From Saccharothrix saharensis (GTDB taxonomy: Bacteria; Actinomycetota; Actinomycetes; Mycobacteriales; Pseudonocardiaceae): 64,000 nt of DNA. A model generated the notes under the pieces. It ran no database searches. It was not told the origin of the DNA and was given only the letters and a program-made list of their open reading frames with translations. The stretch spans positions 1,922,001-1,986,000 of the forward strand of contig NZ_VFPP01000001.1 in assembly GCF_006716745.1 (NCBI RefSeq). The letters run 5' to 3'. The translations under genes were made by a program, and so were the position numbers. Positions 17,347 to 26,341 of the stretch are shown here, piece after piece; position 1 is the stretch's first letter, and each line of letters starts with the position of its first letter.

Positions 17347-17628
17347 TCACGGGTGCGGCGGGTCCGGAACGACCGCGTGCTCGGGCAGCACGCCGGGCAG
17401 GCCGTTCCCGTGACCGGTCGCCCCGGCTTCTCCGAGGCCACCGGCCCAAGCGAACACGCCGGTCAGCACCCCGGCGACCGCCACCGCCCCACCCGCCACC
17501 GCCAGGCCGGGACGCCCCGCAACCAGGCCTGTCGACCCGAGCACCACGAGCACACCGCCTGCCCGCACGCCCCACCGCTGCCGCACGACCGGTTCCCCGT
17601 CCGCCGGTCGCCGCACCTCCCACGGCAC
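17347..17628 (-). CDS. small membrane protein, unknown
   Basis: 93 residues from a GTG at 17628 preceded by GGGGG. After a short basic head (VRRPADGEPVVRQRWGVRAG) comes a hydrophobic block with two likely helices, VLVVLGSTGLVAG and LAVAGGAVAVAGVLTGVFAW, and a Gly/Pro-rich tail. I recognise no family. The frame looks protein-like because of the clean hydrophobic pattern and charge placement, but it is short and in GC-rich DNA, so a chance frame is possible. The following minus-strand sequence is the response-regulator remnant. Confidence 0.45.
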   Translation of the reverse strand: MPWEVRRPADGEPVVRQRWGVRAGGVLVVLGSTGLVAGRPGLAVAGGAVAVAGVLTGVFAWAGGLGEAGATGHGNGLPGVLPEHAVVPDPPHP

Positions 17629-17937
17629 GGCACCCCCGTACTCGGAAGAGGCCTCACCCGGCGCGGTGCGCCGGATACACGGCGTGACTCGTGCTCACCG
17701 GCACGGGACGCCGGCGTGGTGGACCGAGGAGCGGATCGGTCACGGCGAGCCGACTTGTACTCGAGGTCGCCGCAGGCGGTCCAATAGCCCCGCTTACTCA
17801 CTCATCCGTCCGACCTGGCGATTCGCCGTGGAACACCTTCCGTCCGGGCGGCTCTCGGTCCGTTGCGACGCAGCGCGGGTCCTCCTGGGCTGTTTCGCGT
17901 CTCCGCGGCAGGGCATCCCGGACGCATCGGTCGGGTG
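17629..17937. other. 309 bases without a recognised gene
   Basis: Lies between the divergent small membrane protein and the kinase and presumably holds both promoters. I see no conserved frame, no strong inverted repeat and no known operator. Confidence 0.5.
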
Positions 17938-19158
17938 ATGGAAGGTGTCGCGGTGTCACTGACGGTGAACGGCAGCCTGCTGGCGGGCCGCTACCGGTTG
18001 CTGGAGTCGGTGGGTCTCGGTGGGATGGCCGAGGTCTACCGCGCGGAGGACGTGGTGCTGGGCCGTGAGGTGGCGGTCAAGGTGTTCCGGCCCGGTTGGG
18101 ACGCCACGGCCCGCCCTCGGTTCGAGGCGGAGGTCCGCACGCTGGCCGGGTTGTCGCACCCCGGTCTCGTCCCGGTCCACGACGCCGGTACCGGGTGTGA
18201 CACGCCGTTCCTGGTGATGCGGCTGGTGGAGGGGCGCACGCTGCGGGACGAGATCGCCGACGGGCCGTTGCCCGCGCCGCGGGTGCGGCGGTTGGGCGCG
18301 GAGCTGGCGGAGGCCTTGGCCTACGTGCACGACCGGGGGGTGGTGCACCGCGACGTCAAGCCGTCCAACATCCTGCTGGACGACCGGGACAAGCCCTACC
18401 TGGCCGACTTCGGCTTGGCCCACCTGCCCGGCGCGACCCGACTGACGCGCACCGACCAGATGGTGGGCACCGCGGCCTACCTCGCCCCCGAACAGGTCCG
18501 CGGCGCCGACGTCGACCACCCCGCCGACATCTACGCCCTCGGTCTGGTCCTGCTGGAATGCCTCACCGGCCACCGCGAGTACCCCGGAGGCGAGGTCGAG
18601 GCGGCCGTCGCCCGCCTGCACCGCTCCCCCGCCATCCCCGGGCACCTGCCGGCCGACCTGGCGAGCCTGGTGTCCTCGATGACCGCCACCGCCCCCGACC
18701 AACGGCCGACCGCCGTCGACTGCGCCCGCGCTCTGCGGCTCGACCCGGTCGAGGAGACCGTCCGGGTTCCGGCTCACGTCGCGAAGACCGCTGCGGTGGC
18801 CGTGCCGAGCTCGGCGCGAGTCCCGCGCAAGGCGCTCCTGGCCTCGGCCGCGGCGTTGCTGGGCGCGATCAGCGTCGCGTGGGCGATGGCCCCTGGCGCT
18901 CAACCGGTGAACTCGGCACCGACGTCCAGCAGTGCCGCGACCACCACGCCCCCCAGCGCCACGACCCCGGTCTCCCTCTCACCAGCGCAGAGCACGACAC
19001 CAGCCGAGCAGCCCGCTGCCCAGGTCGACGACACCACCCGCGCTCCGGCCGTCCCGGAGGTCGCACGGCAACCGGCCGCCGACCGGGTTCCGGCTGTGCA
19101 ACCGGGTGCGAAGAAGCAGAAGGACAAGCCACAGCCGCCCGGCAAGGGCAAGAAGTAG
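17938..19158 (+). CDS. membrane Ser/Thr protein kinase (PknB-like)
   Basis: 406 residues from the ATG at 17938 (an upstream frame to 17863 adds nothing kinase-like). The kinase domain is complete: glycine loop VGLGGMAEVY at 25-34, Lys48 in VAVKVF, catalytic loop HRDVKPSN with D139, DFG with D157, and APE in YLAPEQ. A single membrane helix (LLASAAALLGAISVAWAMA) lies at about 300-320. The outer part is Ser/Thr/Pro-rich and ends in a basic KKQKDKPQPPGKGKK tail, with no PASTA or sugar-binding repeats, so the external signal is unclear. The next gene encodes a secreted protein and then a NACHT protein follows, both on the same strand. Confidence 0.92.
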   Translation: MEGVAVSLTVNGSLLAGRYRLLESVGLGGMAEVYRAEDVVLGREVAVKVFRPGWDATARPRFEAEVRTLAGLSHPGLVPVHDAGTGCDTPFLVMRLVEGRTLRDEIADGPLPAPRVRRLGAELAEALAYVHDRGVVHRDVKPSNILLDDRDKPYLADFGLAHLPGATRLTRTDQMVGTAAYLAPEQVRGADVDHPADIYALGLVLLECLTGHREYPGGEVEAAVARLHRSPAIPGHLPADLASLVSSMTATAPDQRPTAVDCARALRLDPVEETVRVPAHVAKTAAVAVPSSARVPRKALLASAAALLGAISVAWAMAPGAQPVNSAPTSSSAATTTPPSATTPVSLSPAQSTTPAEQPAAQVDDTTRAPAVPEVARQPAADRVPAVQPGAKKQKDKPQPPGKGKK

Positions 19159-19527
19159 CCGGCGACGCGCGGGCGAGCAGAACAGCGGCGACGCTGCACG
19201 GCGATCGGACGTCCGAAGAACTCCTTCGTGTCCGATCTGGGACAACAGCTCCACATCACCGCACGGCCCGGTGAAGATGCATTGCAGCGCACGCGCACCC
19301 GGTCGGCACCTCTGCCAGTCGTGCCACGTCCAGCAAGCCACCCGTTCGAGCGAGTCCGTCATGTCGTGAAGTGCGCCGGGCCGATCCAACCGGCTGACTG
19401 TCGTTTCAAGGACGTTCCGCCGCGGCCCTCCGGTACCCACCGGGCCGGCCGGTCCGGGGCCTTCGTGACGTCGTCGGATCACGCTCTGGTCCCACCGACG
19501 CCTATCCACGGGTTGAGGGGAGAACAC
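19159..19527. other. 369 bases without a recognised gene
   Basis: Between the kinase and the secreted-protein gene. Frames on both strands are open by composition only; I see no family motif. The promoter of the secreted-protein gene should lie here. Confidence 0.45.
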
Positions 19528-20066
19528 GTGCGCGCCAGCGGATTGCGCCGGTTCCTGGTCGGTGCAGGGCTGATCGTCCTTGCGAGCGGCCTAGCACCGG
19601 CCGCCACCGCGCAGGCCGCAGTGGCCATCGCGCACATCACCGGTGTCGTCAAGCTTCGAATCACCGACCAGGAGGACTTCCGGCCCGACAAGGTGTGCCA
19701 CGCCACCGACACAGTGACCTCTCCTGGACCAGCAACAACGGCACAAAGAAGCGAGCCGCAGTCGCCTACTGCGGCGGCGAGGTGCGGGTCGAAGTCGACC
19801 ACTTCTACACGGTCTACAACGCCGGAGTAGTGCACGTACACGCCTTCGGACGCCTCTACGAGGGCGATGGGCACGACACGACGGACCTCGACGGCAAGGA
19901 CGAACGGAAGTTCTCGATTCCGAATGGTCCTGGCGTCGACGTCAGCTCCCTCGCCTTGCACAACACCTACCCCAACCGCACAGGCCGACCGCCGGTCGAC
20001 GACTCCATCGTGGCGCTGATCGAACTCGGCGGCCTGGTCAACGAGTACGAGCCCACTGCCGCCTAA
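19528..20066 (+). pseudogene. secreted protein with a single-base frameshift
   Basis: A GTG at 19528 after GAGGGGAGAACAC starts a good signal peptide (VRASGLRRFLVGAGLIVLAS, cleavage near TAQA-AVA). The mature part reads ITGVVKLRITDQEDFRPDKV, CHATDTV, then the frame is lost. The frame one base over continues smoothly as DLSWTSNNGTKKRAAVAYCG and on to NEYEPTAA at 20066. Adding one G near 19713 (ACAGTG-GACCTC) would restore one protein of about 180 residues with two cysteines that could pair. I do not know the family. It is either a recent one-base deletion or a sequencing error. Confidence 0.65.
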
Positions 20067-20433
20067 CCGCAGTTCGGACCATGTGGCCGACTTCTGACAC
20101 CCCGCACGGTCCTGAATGCCTTGGCGACCACCCGCTCAGGGCCCGGGAACAGTACCCGTTGGCTTCAACGTACGCCCGCACTCGGTCAGCCGGGATGCGC
20201 GCCGACGCCAAGTAGTCGGGCACCTGCGCACGACGCGAGGCCACATCCCAGCCTTCGGGCTGCACGCGGTCCGCAGATTCACACCGTCGGGCGGAGCTGG
20301 GCGGATTCCGTGCGTGGCGCTGTGCAGGACCGCCCTTGTGCGGTGTGAACGTGGGCGGTCTACGTGACGATAGGTGTTTGGGCTGGTCACATCGAGGATG
20401 TGGGACGCGAACACGTGTCGGACATGGCGGCAG
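20067..20433. other. 367 bases upstream of the NACHT gene
   Basis: No complete gene. A minus frame contains DYLASARIPADRVRAYVEAN, which looks helix-forming but has no start or conserved context that I know, so it may be a remnant. The promoter of the NACHT gene is expected here. Confidence 0.4.
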
Positions 20434-23400
20434 ATGTCTGAGAGGGTGCACAACCGCATCGAGGGGCCGGTGACCGGCACGGCAGTGATGGCGGGTGTGA
20501 TCGAGGGGGACGTCGTCGTCACGACGCGGACGGCGCGCGCGGAGGCGCCGTGGCAGGTGATCGTCGCGCTCGTGTCCCTGAGCCTGGTGTCGGTTTCTTT
20601 GGCGGTGTGGGCCGTGCTGTCCCTCGAAGCCGCCGGCCGACTGGTTGCAGTGGTGCTCGTGCTGCTGTCGGTCTCGCTGGTGTGGTGGTCGTTCCGCGCG
20701 GGTCGCACCGCCACGCCGCTGGAGGAGCGCGTGACCGCGTTGCGGGCCGAGGTGGTCGGGCAGTGGCGGGCGGAGGCGGCGGCACGCGGGTTGCAGCGGC
20801 CGAGACCCCTGCGGTTGCGGTGGCGGCCGACCAGCCGCCGGGCCCGCGTCGGTTCCGCGCCGGCCCCGCCGGTCGGCAGCCTGGCCATGGATCCCGAGGA
20901 TCTGCGGCCGGTGGCGCACGACCTGGCGACCGCGTTCCTGGACGGTCCCCACCACCAGTTGGTCGTGCTGGGGGAGCCGGGCTCGGGCAAGACGACGCTG
21001 GCCCTGCTGTTCACCCTGGCCGCCGCCTCCCACGACCTGGTCCCGGTGCTGCTGCCGGTGTCCGGGTGGCACCCGCACGACCCGGCCACCGGCACAGGCG
21101 AGCGCGTCGAGCGTTGGATCGCCCGCCGCGTGGGCGCGGACTACGGGCCGGTGGCCGAGGGCGTGCCGGTGGCGCGGCTGCTGCCGGTGCTGGACGGGCT
21201 CGACGAGATGCCGCCGGAGTCCCTCGGCGCGGCGCTGAAGGAGCTGGAACGCGCGGCGGAAGCAGGTCTGCGGATGGTGCTCACCTGCCGCGGTGCCGAG
21301 TTCGAGGCCGCGGTCGTCGAGGTCGGCGCCCTGACGCGCGCCGCGGTGGTCGACATCGAGCCCGTGCGTCCTGAGGACGTGCGGACCTATCTCACCCAGG
21401 CCGAGGTGGAAGGTCTTGGACCGGACCGCTGGCGCGGCGTGACCGAGGCCCTGACCGGTGATCCGGGCGGCCCGGTGGCCGGGGCGTTGTCCACGCCGTT
21501 GATGATCAGCCTGGCCCGACGAGTCTATCAGCGACCGGGTGACGACCCCGGCAAACTGACCCGACTCAGGACCAGGCGCCAGGTCGAGCATCACCTGCTC
21601 GACCAGTTCCTGGTCACCGTCTACCCCCGCGATAGCGACCGTGCTCGGGCTCGACGCTGGTTGAGCTTCCTCGCCCACCACCTGCGCGACCGGATCGGGG
21701 GCACCGAACTGGAGTGGTGGCGGCTCGCCAGAGCGGTCCCGGGAACCGTGATGACCGCCATGGTCACCGGTGCGGTCACCCTATTGGGCGTACTGGTGGG
21801 CGCTGTCTTGACGATGCCGAATGCCGAATCCATGGAATCGGTCTACGGTGCGGCGTGGGGTGGTGTTGTCGGCCTGGCGGTCGGGTTTCTAGCCGGCCTG
21901 AACACAGCCCGCGCCGCCCACGCCCCAGACCTCCCGTCCCGGCACCGCCCCGGCGTGGTCGCGGCGCGTGGAGTGGGCCGCGACATCGTGACCATCACCG
22001 CGATGCTGTGCGGGACGGCCGCGGTCCTCCTCCTGGGCGCGTTCGTGTTCGCGCGGCCCGTGGCGTTCGAGATCAGCGCCGGCATCCGCGATTTCGTCTT
22101 CGACATCCCGGCATGGCGGTCGGAGAAGAATGTGCTCACCGTGCTCCTACTCGCGCTGATCGTGATCGGCATCGCCGTTCTGACCAACGGCGTGGGTGCG
22201 GGCCGCGCCGGTATGCCGCACCGCGGCGCACCCACCGCGCGTCGGCTGCTGCAGTCGCTGCTGACGGGGTCGATGGCGGGCTTGCTGGTCGGCACACCAT
22301 GGCTGATCTTCGGCGGGATCGTCCAGGAGATGGATGCCGGCGCGCGGTTCTGGCTGTCGACTGCGATGCTCGTCGGCGTGCCGCTGGCAATCGGGCGGTG
22401 GCTCGCGGCCCCGGCCCCTTGGCGCATCGCCCCCTCGCCGCTGTCCGTGCTGCGCGCCGACCGCACGGCGACGTTGCTGACCGGAGCGGTCGGAGGCGTG
22501 TGCAGCGGCCTGGTGATTACCGCCGTTGTGACGCTCATAGCCGAAAGCCCCGAGGGGATGCTCCTCTGGGCCGTGCTGGTGGGCTCGTTGACCGCTGTAA
22601 TCGCGGTCTTCGGGACCGGAACGGCCTGGTCTGTCTACGTCCCGGCCCGAATGTGGCTGGCACTACGCGGTCACTTGCCGTGGCGCCTGACTTCCTTCCT
22701 GCGCGACGCTCACGCCAAGGGAATCCTGCGCAGCACGGGACCCGCCTACCAACTGCGCCACAACCTGCTCCGCGACTACCTGGCCGACCACTGGCAGGAC
22801 ACCCGAATCGCCGGCCCGGCGCCACTGCGGATCCCCCGCGCGCACCCCGCGCTCGCGCTCATCGCGGCAGCCGCCCTGCTGACGGCCGCCACGACCTTGG
22901 TAGAGGCGCAGACCCCTCTGCACCGGGTCTACTACCTGGACAACTACGACTCGTATTGGCACGCTCCTACGCTCCTCTTCAGCGCCGACGGCCAACGAAT
23001 GTCCGCCTCCGCGGAGAGCGGAGGGTGGGGGGCGTGGGAAGTCGAGTCCGGCAGCTCGGTAACCGGAGTCCCGGTTACCGACTACAGCACTCGACGGATG
23101 GGGATCGATGAAAAGGGCGAGTGGTGCACCCTGTACAGGGAAGGTGTGGTGAAACGGGTGCGGTGCCTCGAACCCGCACTCGGTCCCTCTGAGAGCCGAC
23201 GCCTCGAAGCCCTCATCGAAGACTTCTCAGATGAGGACTTCGTCGTCATCAGCCCCGACGGCGCCAAGTTGGCCGTGGCTGGATTGCACGGCAGCCTTTC
23301 TCTGGTGGAGCTTGACTTCACGGCGCCCACCATGACCACGGTCGCGAGAACCGTCGGCCCGTCGCTACAGTACGCTATGACGTTCAGCGCCAACAGTCGT

Positions 23401-23814
23401 GTGTTGGCCGTGGCAAACGTCGATTCCATCAGCGTGATCGGTATTGACGTGCCGCGAGCCTGGTCGCAGTCGAACCCCGGGATTGTCGTCGACATGGCGG
23501 TCAGTAATGACGGCGAACACGTCTCCACGACCGACGAAGACGGCCGAATCCACCTGTGGACCAGGGACGGCAAGCATTCCGTCACCACCTCGCGCTACGC
23601 CTCGACGGCGTTCAGTCCCGACAGCCGGATCCTCGCCGTCGCAGGAGAAGACGGCGAGATCACCTTATGGGACACCGCAAACCGCGAACGCACAGGCGTC
23701 CTGGACACACACCGCACACCGATCGACGACCTGGCCTTCAGCCCGGACGGCCGAATGCTGGCCACGGCGCATGGCGGGCGCCGCGTGTATCTGTGGCACA
23801 TGTCGATGCCTTGA
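20434..23814 (+). CDS. membrane-embedded NACHT-WD40 protein
   Basis: 1126 residues from the ATG at 20434; a longer frame to 20374 adds no conserved sequence. Residues 6-29 (HNRIEGPVTGTAVMAGVIEG then DVVV) form a Gly-spaced hydrophobic motif like those placed at the N termini of actinobacterial NLR proteins. Two membrane helices (VIVALVSLSLVSVSLAVWAV and LVAVVLVLLSVSLVWW) precede the NACHT domain, which has Walker A GEPGSGKT (K186) and Walker B VLDGLDE (D254-E258). About eight more helices follow from residue 430 to 760. After FLRDAHAKGILR and a last helix come about six WD40 units (FSPDGRMLATAHG is the last), enough for one propeller. The decayed gene at 6259 is a relative lacking the propeller. 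A conflict/immune switch role is inferred. Confidence 0.88.
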   Translation: MSERVHNRIEGPVTGTAVMAGVIEGDVVVTTRTARAEAPWQVIVALVSLSLVSVSLAVWAVLSLEAAGRLVAVVLVLLSVSLVWWSFRAGRTATPLEERVTALRAEVVGQWRAEAAARGLQRPRPLRLRWRPTSRRARVGSAPAPPVGSLAMDPEDLRPVAHDLATAFLDGPHHQLVVLGEPGSGKTTLALLFTLAAASHDLVPVLLPVSGWHPHDPATGTGERVERWIARRVGADYGPVAEGVPVARLLPVLDGLDEMPPESLGAALKELERAAEAGLRMVLTCRGAEFEAAVVEVGALTRAAVVDIEPVRPEDVRTYLTQAEVEGLGPDRWRGVTEALTGDPGGPVAGALSTPLMISLARRVYQRPGDDPGKLTRLRTRRQVEHHLLDQFLVTVYPRDSDRARARRWLSFLAHHLRDRIGGTELEWWRLARAVPGTVMTAMVTGAVTLLGVLVGAVLTMPNAESMESVYGAAWGGVVGLAVGFLAGLNTARAAHAPDLPSRHRPGVVAARGVGRDIVTITAMLCGTAAVLLLGAFVFARPVAFEISAGIRDFVFDIPAWRSEKNVLTVLLLALIVIGIAVLTNGVGAGRAGMPHRGAPTARRLLQSLLTGSMAGLLVGTPWLIFGGIVQEMDAGARFWLSTAMLVGVPLAIGRWLAAPAPWRIAPSPLSVLRADRTATLLTGAVGGVCSGLVITAVVTLIAESPEGMLLWAVLVGSLTAVIAVFGTGTAWSVYVPARMWLALRGHLPWRLTSFLRDAHAKGILRSTGPAYQLRHNLLRDYLADHWQDTRIAGPAPLRIPRAHPALALIAAAALLTAATTLVEAQTPLHRVYYLDNYDSYWHAPTLLFSADGQRMSASAESGGWGAWEVESGSSVTGVPVTDYSTRRMGIDEKGEWCTLYREGVVKRVRCLEPALGPSESRRLEALIEDFSDEDFVVISPDGAKLAVAGLHGSLSLVELDFTAPTMTTVARTVGPSLQYAMTFSANSRVLAVANVDSISVIGIDVPRAWSQSNPGIVVDMAVSNDGEHVSTTDEDGRIHLWTRDGKHSVTTSRYASTAFSPDSRILAVAGEDGEITLWDTANRERTGVLDTHRTPIDDLAFSPDGRMLATAHGGRRVYLWHMSMP

Positions 23815-24007
23815 GTCGCGAACGGCCCGGGACTTCGCGCCGGCGGCCCAGTTCAGCTTCTCTTCAGTGATTTGTTCAGAACAGCTTCGCAGGCAGATGA
23901 TTGAGCAGACCAAGCTTTGAACCGCTCTGTGGGTGTCAGAACGCTGCACCGGCATGCCGAGCTGCGACGATCACGCACACTGGACCACCAGGGCACGATC
24001 GTGAGAT
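23815..24007. other. leader of a lost transposon gene
   Basis: The 193 bases after the NACHT stop hold no gene. Their 3' end leads directly into the start of the integrase remnant and is probably what remains of the element's left side. Confidence 0.4.
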
Positions 24008-24110
24008 GTGGCGTCACGACTGCTGTACCTGATCTTCGCCCGACTCGGCAATGGCTGGCCCTGCTCTGCCGGTCCTCCGCGGCCAAGGACATCGAACTGC
24101 TGCTCCTCCG
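24008..24110 (+). mobile_element. 5' fragment of an integrase-type transposase
   Basis: A GTG at 24008 starts VASRLLYLIFARL; after a frameshift near 24045 the next frame reads LALLCRSSAAKDIELLLLR. This is the usual N terminus of the integrase-core (rve) transposases common in actinobacteria (typically ending AKDIELLVLRHEV). The homology stops at about 24110, a few bases before the 80-bp repeat, so the rest of the element is gone. Confidence 0.65.
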
Positions 24111-24126
24111 GCGCCCTGGTCGGAGC

Positions 24127-24206
24127 GTGCCCGGAATCGGGCACGGCGTTTGGACCGGTGGTTGGCTGTGGCCATGCTGGAGCCCGTGGGAGACGAGGTG
24201 CCGGAC
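24127..24206 (+). repeat. 80-bp duplicated segment, copy B
   Basis: Partner of 8673-8752 (about 91 percent identity by eye, no gaps). It starts with a short inverted repeat GCCCG-GAATC-GGGC, then the ATG at 24174 and the first 11 codons of the following gene. Being in front of an intact gene, this is probably the parental copy. Confidence 0.85.
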
Positions 24207-24455
24207 GAGTTGCTCCGGCACGTGGTCCGGACGACGGGCCTGCCCCCCGCGCTCGCGCGGCGCGTCGTGTCGGACGTGATGGGTTACTTCGTCGAGACGG
24301 CGGAGGAGTACGTGGTGCGGCGGCACGCCGAGCTGCGGCGGGACGGGTGGGGGAACGCGAGGATCTGGGCCCTGTTGCGGGAGGAGTTGGACGTGCGGCC
24401 GGTGGCCGCGCCGCCGCTGTCCGAACGCCAGTTGCGCCGGATCGTCTACGGCTGA
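24174..24455 (+). CDS. conserved small protein upstream of glmS
   Basis: 93 residues, MLEPVGDEVPDELLRHVVRT at the start and LSERQLRRIVYG at the end; a GTG two codons upstream is an alternative start. It is mostly helical and charged, with GLPPALARRVVSDVMGYF, VRRHAELRRDGWGNARIWAL and a conserved-looking C-terminal tail. I recall similar short proteins in other bacteria but cannot name a function. Fourteen bases separate it from glmS, whose ribosome site (AAGGAGG) starts right after its stop, so the two are one transcription unit. The 5' end is the duplicated 80-bp segment. Confidence 0.7.
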   Translation: MLEPVGDEVPDELLRHVVRTTGLPPALARRVVSDVMGYFVETAEEYVVRRHAELRRDGWGNARIWALLREELDVRPVAAPPLSERQLRRIVYG

Positions 24456-24469
24456 AGGAGGCACCGCGC

Positions 24470-26293
24470 ATGTGCGGGATCGTCGGGTACGTCGGACCGA
24501 GGGACGCGGTCCCGGTGCTGCTGGAGGGCCTGCACCGGCTGGAGTACCGGGGGTACGACTCGGCGGGGGTCGCGGTCGCGGACGGTGGCGGGCTCAGGGT
24601 GGTGAAGACCGCCGGGCGGGTCGGTGACCTGCGCAGGGCCGTGCCGGACGACGTCGAGGGCCGCACGGGCATCGCGCACACCCGGTGGGCCACGCACGGT
24701 GAGCCGACCGACCGCAACGCGCACCCGCACGTGGACGCGGCGGCACGGGTCGCGATCGTCCACAACGGCGTGTTCGAGAACTCCGACCGGCTGCGTGCCC
24801 GGTTGCGGGCCGACGGGGTCGCGCTCGCCTCGGACACCGACAGCGAAGTCCTCGCCCACCTCGTCGCCCGCAGTGCCGCGGCCACCCTCGAAGACGCCGT
24901 GCGCGAGGCGTTGGCGCAGGTGGAGGGCACGTACGGGGTGATCGTGATGGACGCCGACCGACCCGGTGAGCTGGTCGCCGCCCGACGGGGCAGCCCGGTC
25001 GTGCTGGGCGTCGGCGAGCAGGAGATGCTGGTCGCCTCCGACGTCACGGCGCTGGTCCGCTTCACCCAGCAGGTGATCTACCTGGACGACGACGAGATCG
25101 CCACGGTGACCGCCGACGGCTACCGCACGTCCACCATGGACGCCCGCGCCACCAGCACCACCCGCTCCCCCACGGCGATCGACGTGGCGAGCGCCGAGTA
25201 CGAGCTGGGTGAGCACCCGGACTTCATGTACAAGGAGATGCGCGAGCAGCCCGACGCGGTGGACCGCTGCCTGCGCGGGCGGCTGGACCACCGGTTCTCC
25301 TCGGCCCGGCTGGACGGCGTCGGCCTGTCCCCGCAGGACTACCAGCGCATCCGCCGGGTCAAGCTGCTCGGCTGCGGTTCGGCGTACTACGCGGGCCAGC
25401 TCGGCGCGCAGCTGATCGAGGAGCTGGCCCGGATCCCGGCCGACGCGGAGCCCGCGTCCGAGTTCCGCTACCGCAACCCCGTGGTCGACCCGGACACGCT
25501 CTACGTCGCGATCAGCCAGTCGGGTGAAACGCTGGACACGCTCGCGGCCGTGCAGGAGCTCAAGCGCAAGGGCGGGCACGTCATCGGCGTGGTCAACGCG
25601 GTCGGCAGCACGATCGCCCGCGAGTGCGGCCACGGCATCTTCCTGCACGCCGGCCCGGAGGTGTCGGTGGCGGCGACGAAGTCGTTCACCACCATGGCGG
25701 TGGCGCTGGCGATGCTGGCCCTGGACCTGGGCCGGGTGCGCGACCTGTCCATCACCGAGGGGCGACGCCTGGTCACCGGCCTGTCGGAACTGCCGCACCA
25801 CATCGCGCGGATCCTCGCGGCGGAGGACGACATCGCGGCGGTCGCCCGCAAGTACGCCGGGGCGGAGCACATGTTCTTCGTCGGCCGGGTGCGCGGGTGG
25901 CCCGCCGCGCGCGAAGGCGCGCAGAAGCTGAAGGAGATCTCCTACGTGCACGCGGAGGCCTACCAGGCGTCCGAGCTGAAGCACGGGCCGTTGGCGCTGA
26001 TCAACCCGGAGATGCCGACGGTGGTGCTGGTGCCGGACGACGAGCTGCTGGCGAAGAACACCGCCACGATCGAGGAGATCAAGGCGCGCGGCGGGCCGGT
26101 CATCGCGGTGACCGACGCCGAGCTGCCGCCGGGCCTGGCCACGGACGTCATCCGGGTGCCGAAGGCGCACGACGCGTTGGCCCCGATCACGCTCTCGGTG
26201 CCGTTGCAGCTGTTCGCCTACCACCTCGCGCACGCGCTGGGCCGTGACGTGGACCGGCCGCGGAACCTGGCCAAGAGCGTGACCGTGGAATGA
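24470..26293 (+). CDS. glmS: glutamine--fructose-6-phosphate aminotransferase
   Basis: 607 residues, normal for GlmS. The N-terminal glutaminase has the nucleophile Cys directly after Met (MCGIVGYVG), RGYDSAG, HTRWATHG and HNGVFEN. The C-terminal isomerase half has two SIS domains with GCGSAYYAG, ISQSGETLDTL, GPEVSVAATKSFTT and the AEAYQASELKHGPLALI region, ending in the usual LAKSVTVE. It makes glucosamine-6-phosphate from fructose-6-phosphate and glutamine for cell wall and amino-sugar synthesis. It could be the housekeeping enzyme or a second copy serving a pathway; with a separate SIS protein encoded at 15907 both are possible. It follows a short coupled gene and precedes the iron-regulated reductase. 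Confidence 0.97.
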   Translation: MCGIVGYVGPRDAVPVLLEGLHRLEYRGYDSAGVAVADGGGLRVVKTAGRVGDLRRAVPDDVEGRTGIAHTRWATHGEPTDRNAHPHVDAAARVAIVHNGVFENSDRLRARLRADGVALASDTDSEVLAHLVARSAAATLEDAVREALAQVEGTYGVIVMDADRPGELVAARRGSPVVLGVGEQEMLVASDVTALVRFTQQVIYLDDDEIATVTADGYRTSTMDARATSTTRSPTAIDVASAEYELGEHPDFMYKEMREQPDAVDRCLRGRLDHRFSSARLDGVGLSPQDYQRIRRVKLLGCGSAYYAGQLGAQLIEELARIPADAEPASEFRYRNPVVDPDTLYVAISQSGETLDTLAAVQELKRKGGHVIGVVNAVGSTIARECGHGIFLHAGPEVSVAATKSFTTMAVALAMLALDLGRVRDLSITEGRRLVTGLSELPHHIARILAAEDDIAAVARKYAGAEHMFFVGRVRGWPAAREGAQKLKEISYVHAEAYQASELKHGPLALINPEMPTVVLVPDDELLAKNTATIEEIKARGGPVIAVTDAELPPGLATDVIRVPKAHDALAPITLSVPLQLFAYHLAHALGRDVDRPRNLAKSVTVE

Positions 26294-26321
26294 GCGGTCG
26301 TCCCCGCCCTTCCGAGGCGAT

Positions 26322-26340
26322 CTGAGGTTAGCCTTACCTG
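26322..26340 (+). promoter_or_regulatory. iron box (IdeR/DmdR-type operator)
   Basis: CTGAGGTTAGCCTTACCTG is close to the 19-bp actinobacterial iron box TTAGGTTAGGCTAACCTAA. It ends one base before the start codon of the siderophore-interacting protein gene, so repressor binding would cover the transcription start. Confidence 0.85.
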
Positions 26341-26341
26341 C

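Noticed and set aside
19159-19527. minus frame with several Cys and Trp residues (starting near 19362)
   Set aside because: It runs into the kinase gene antisense, lacks a ribosome site and matches no small Cys-rich family that I know.
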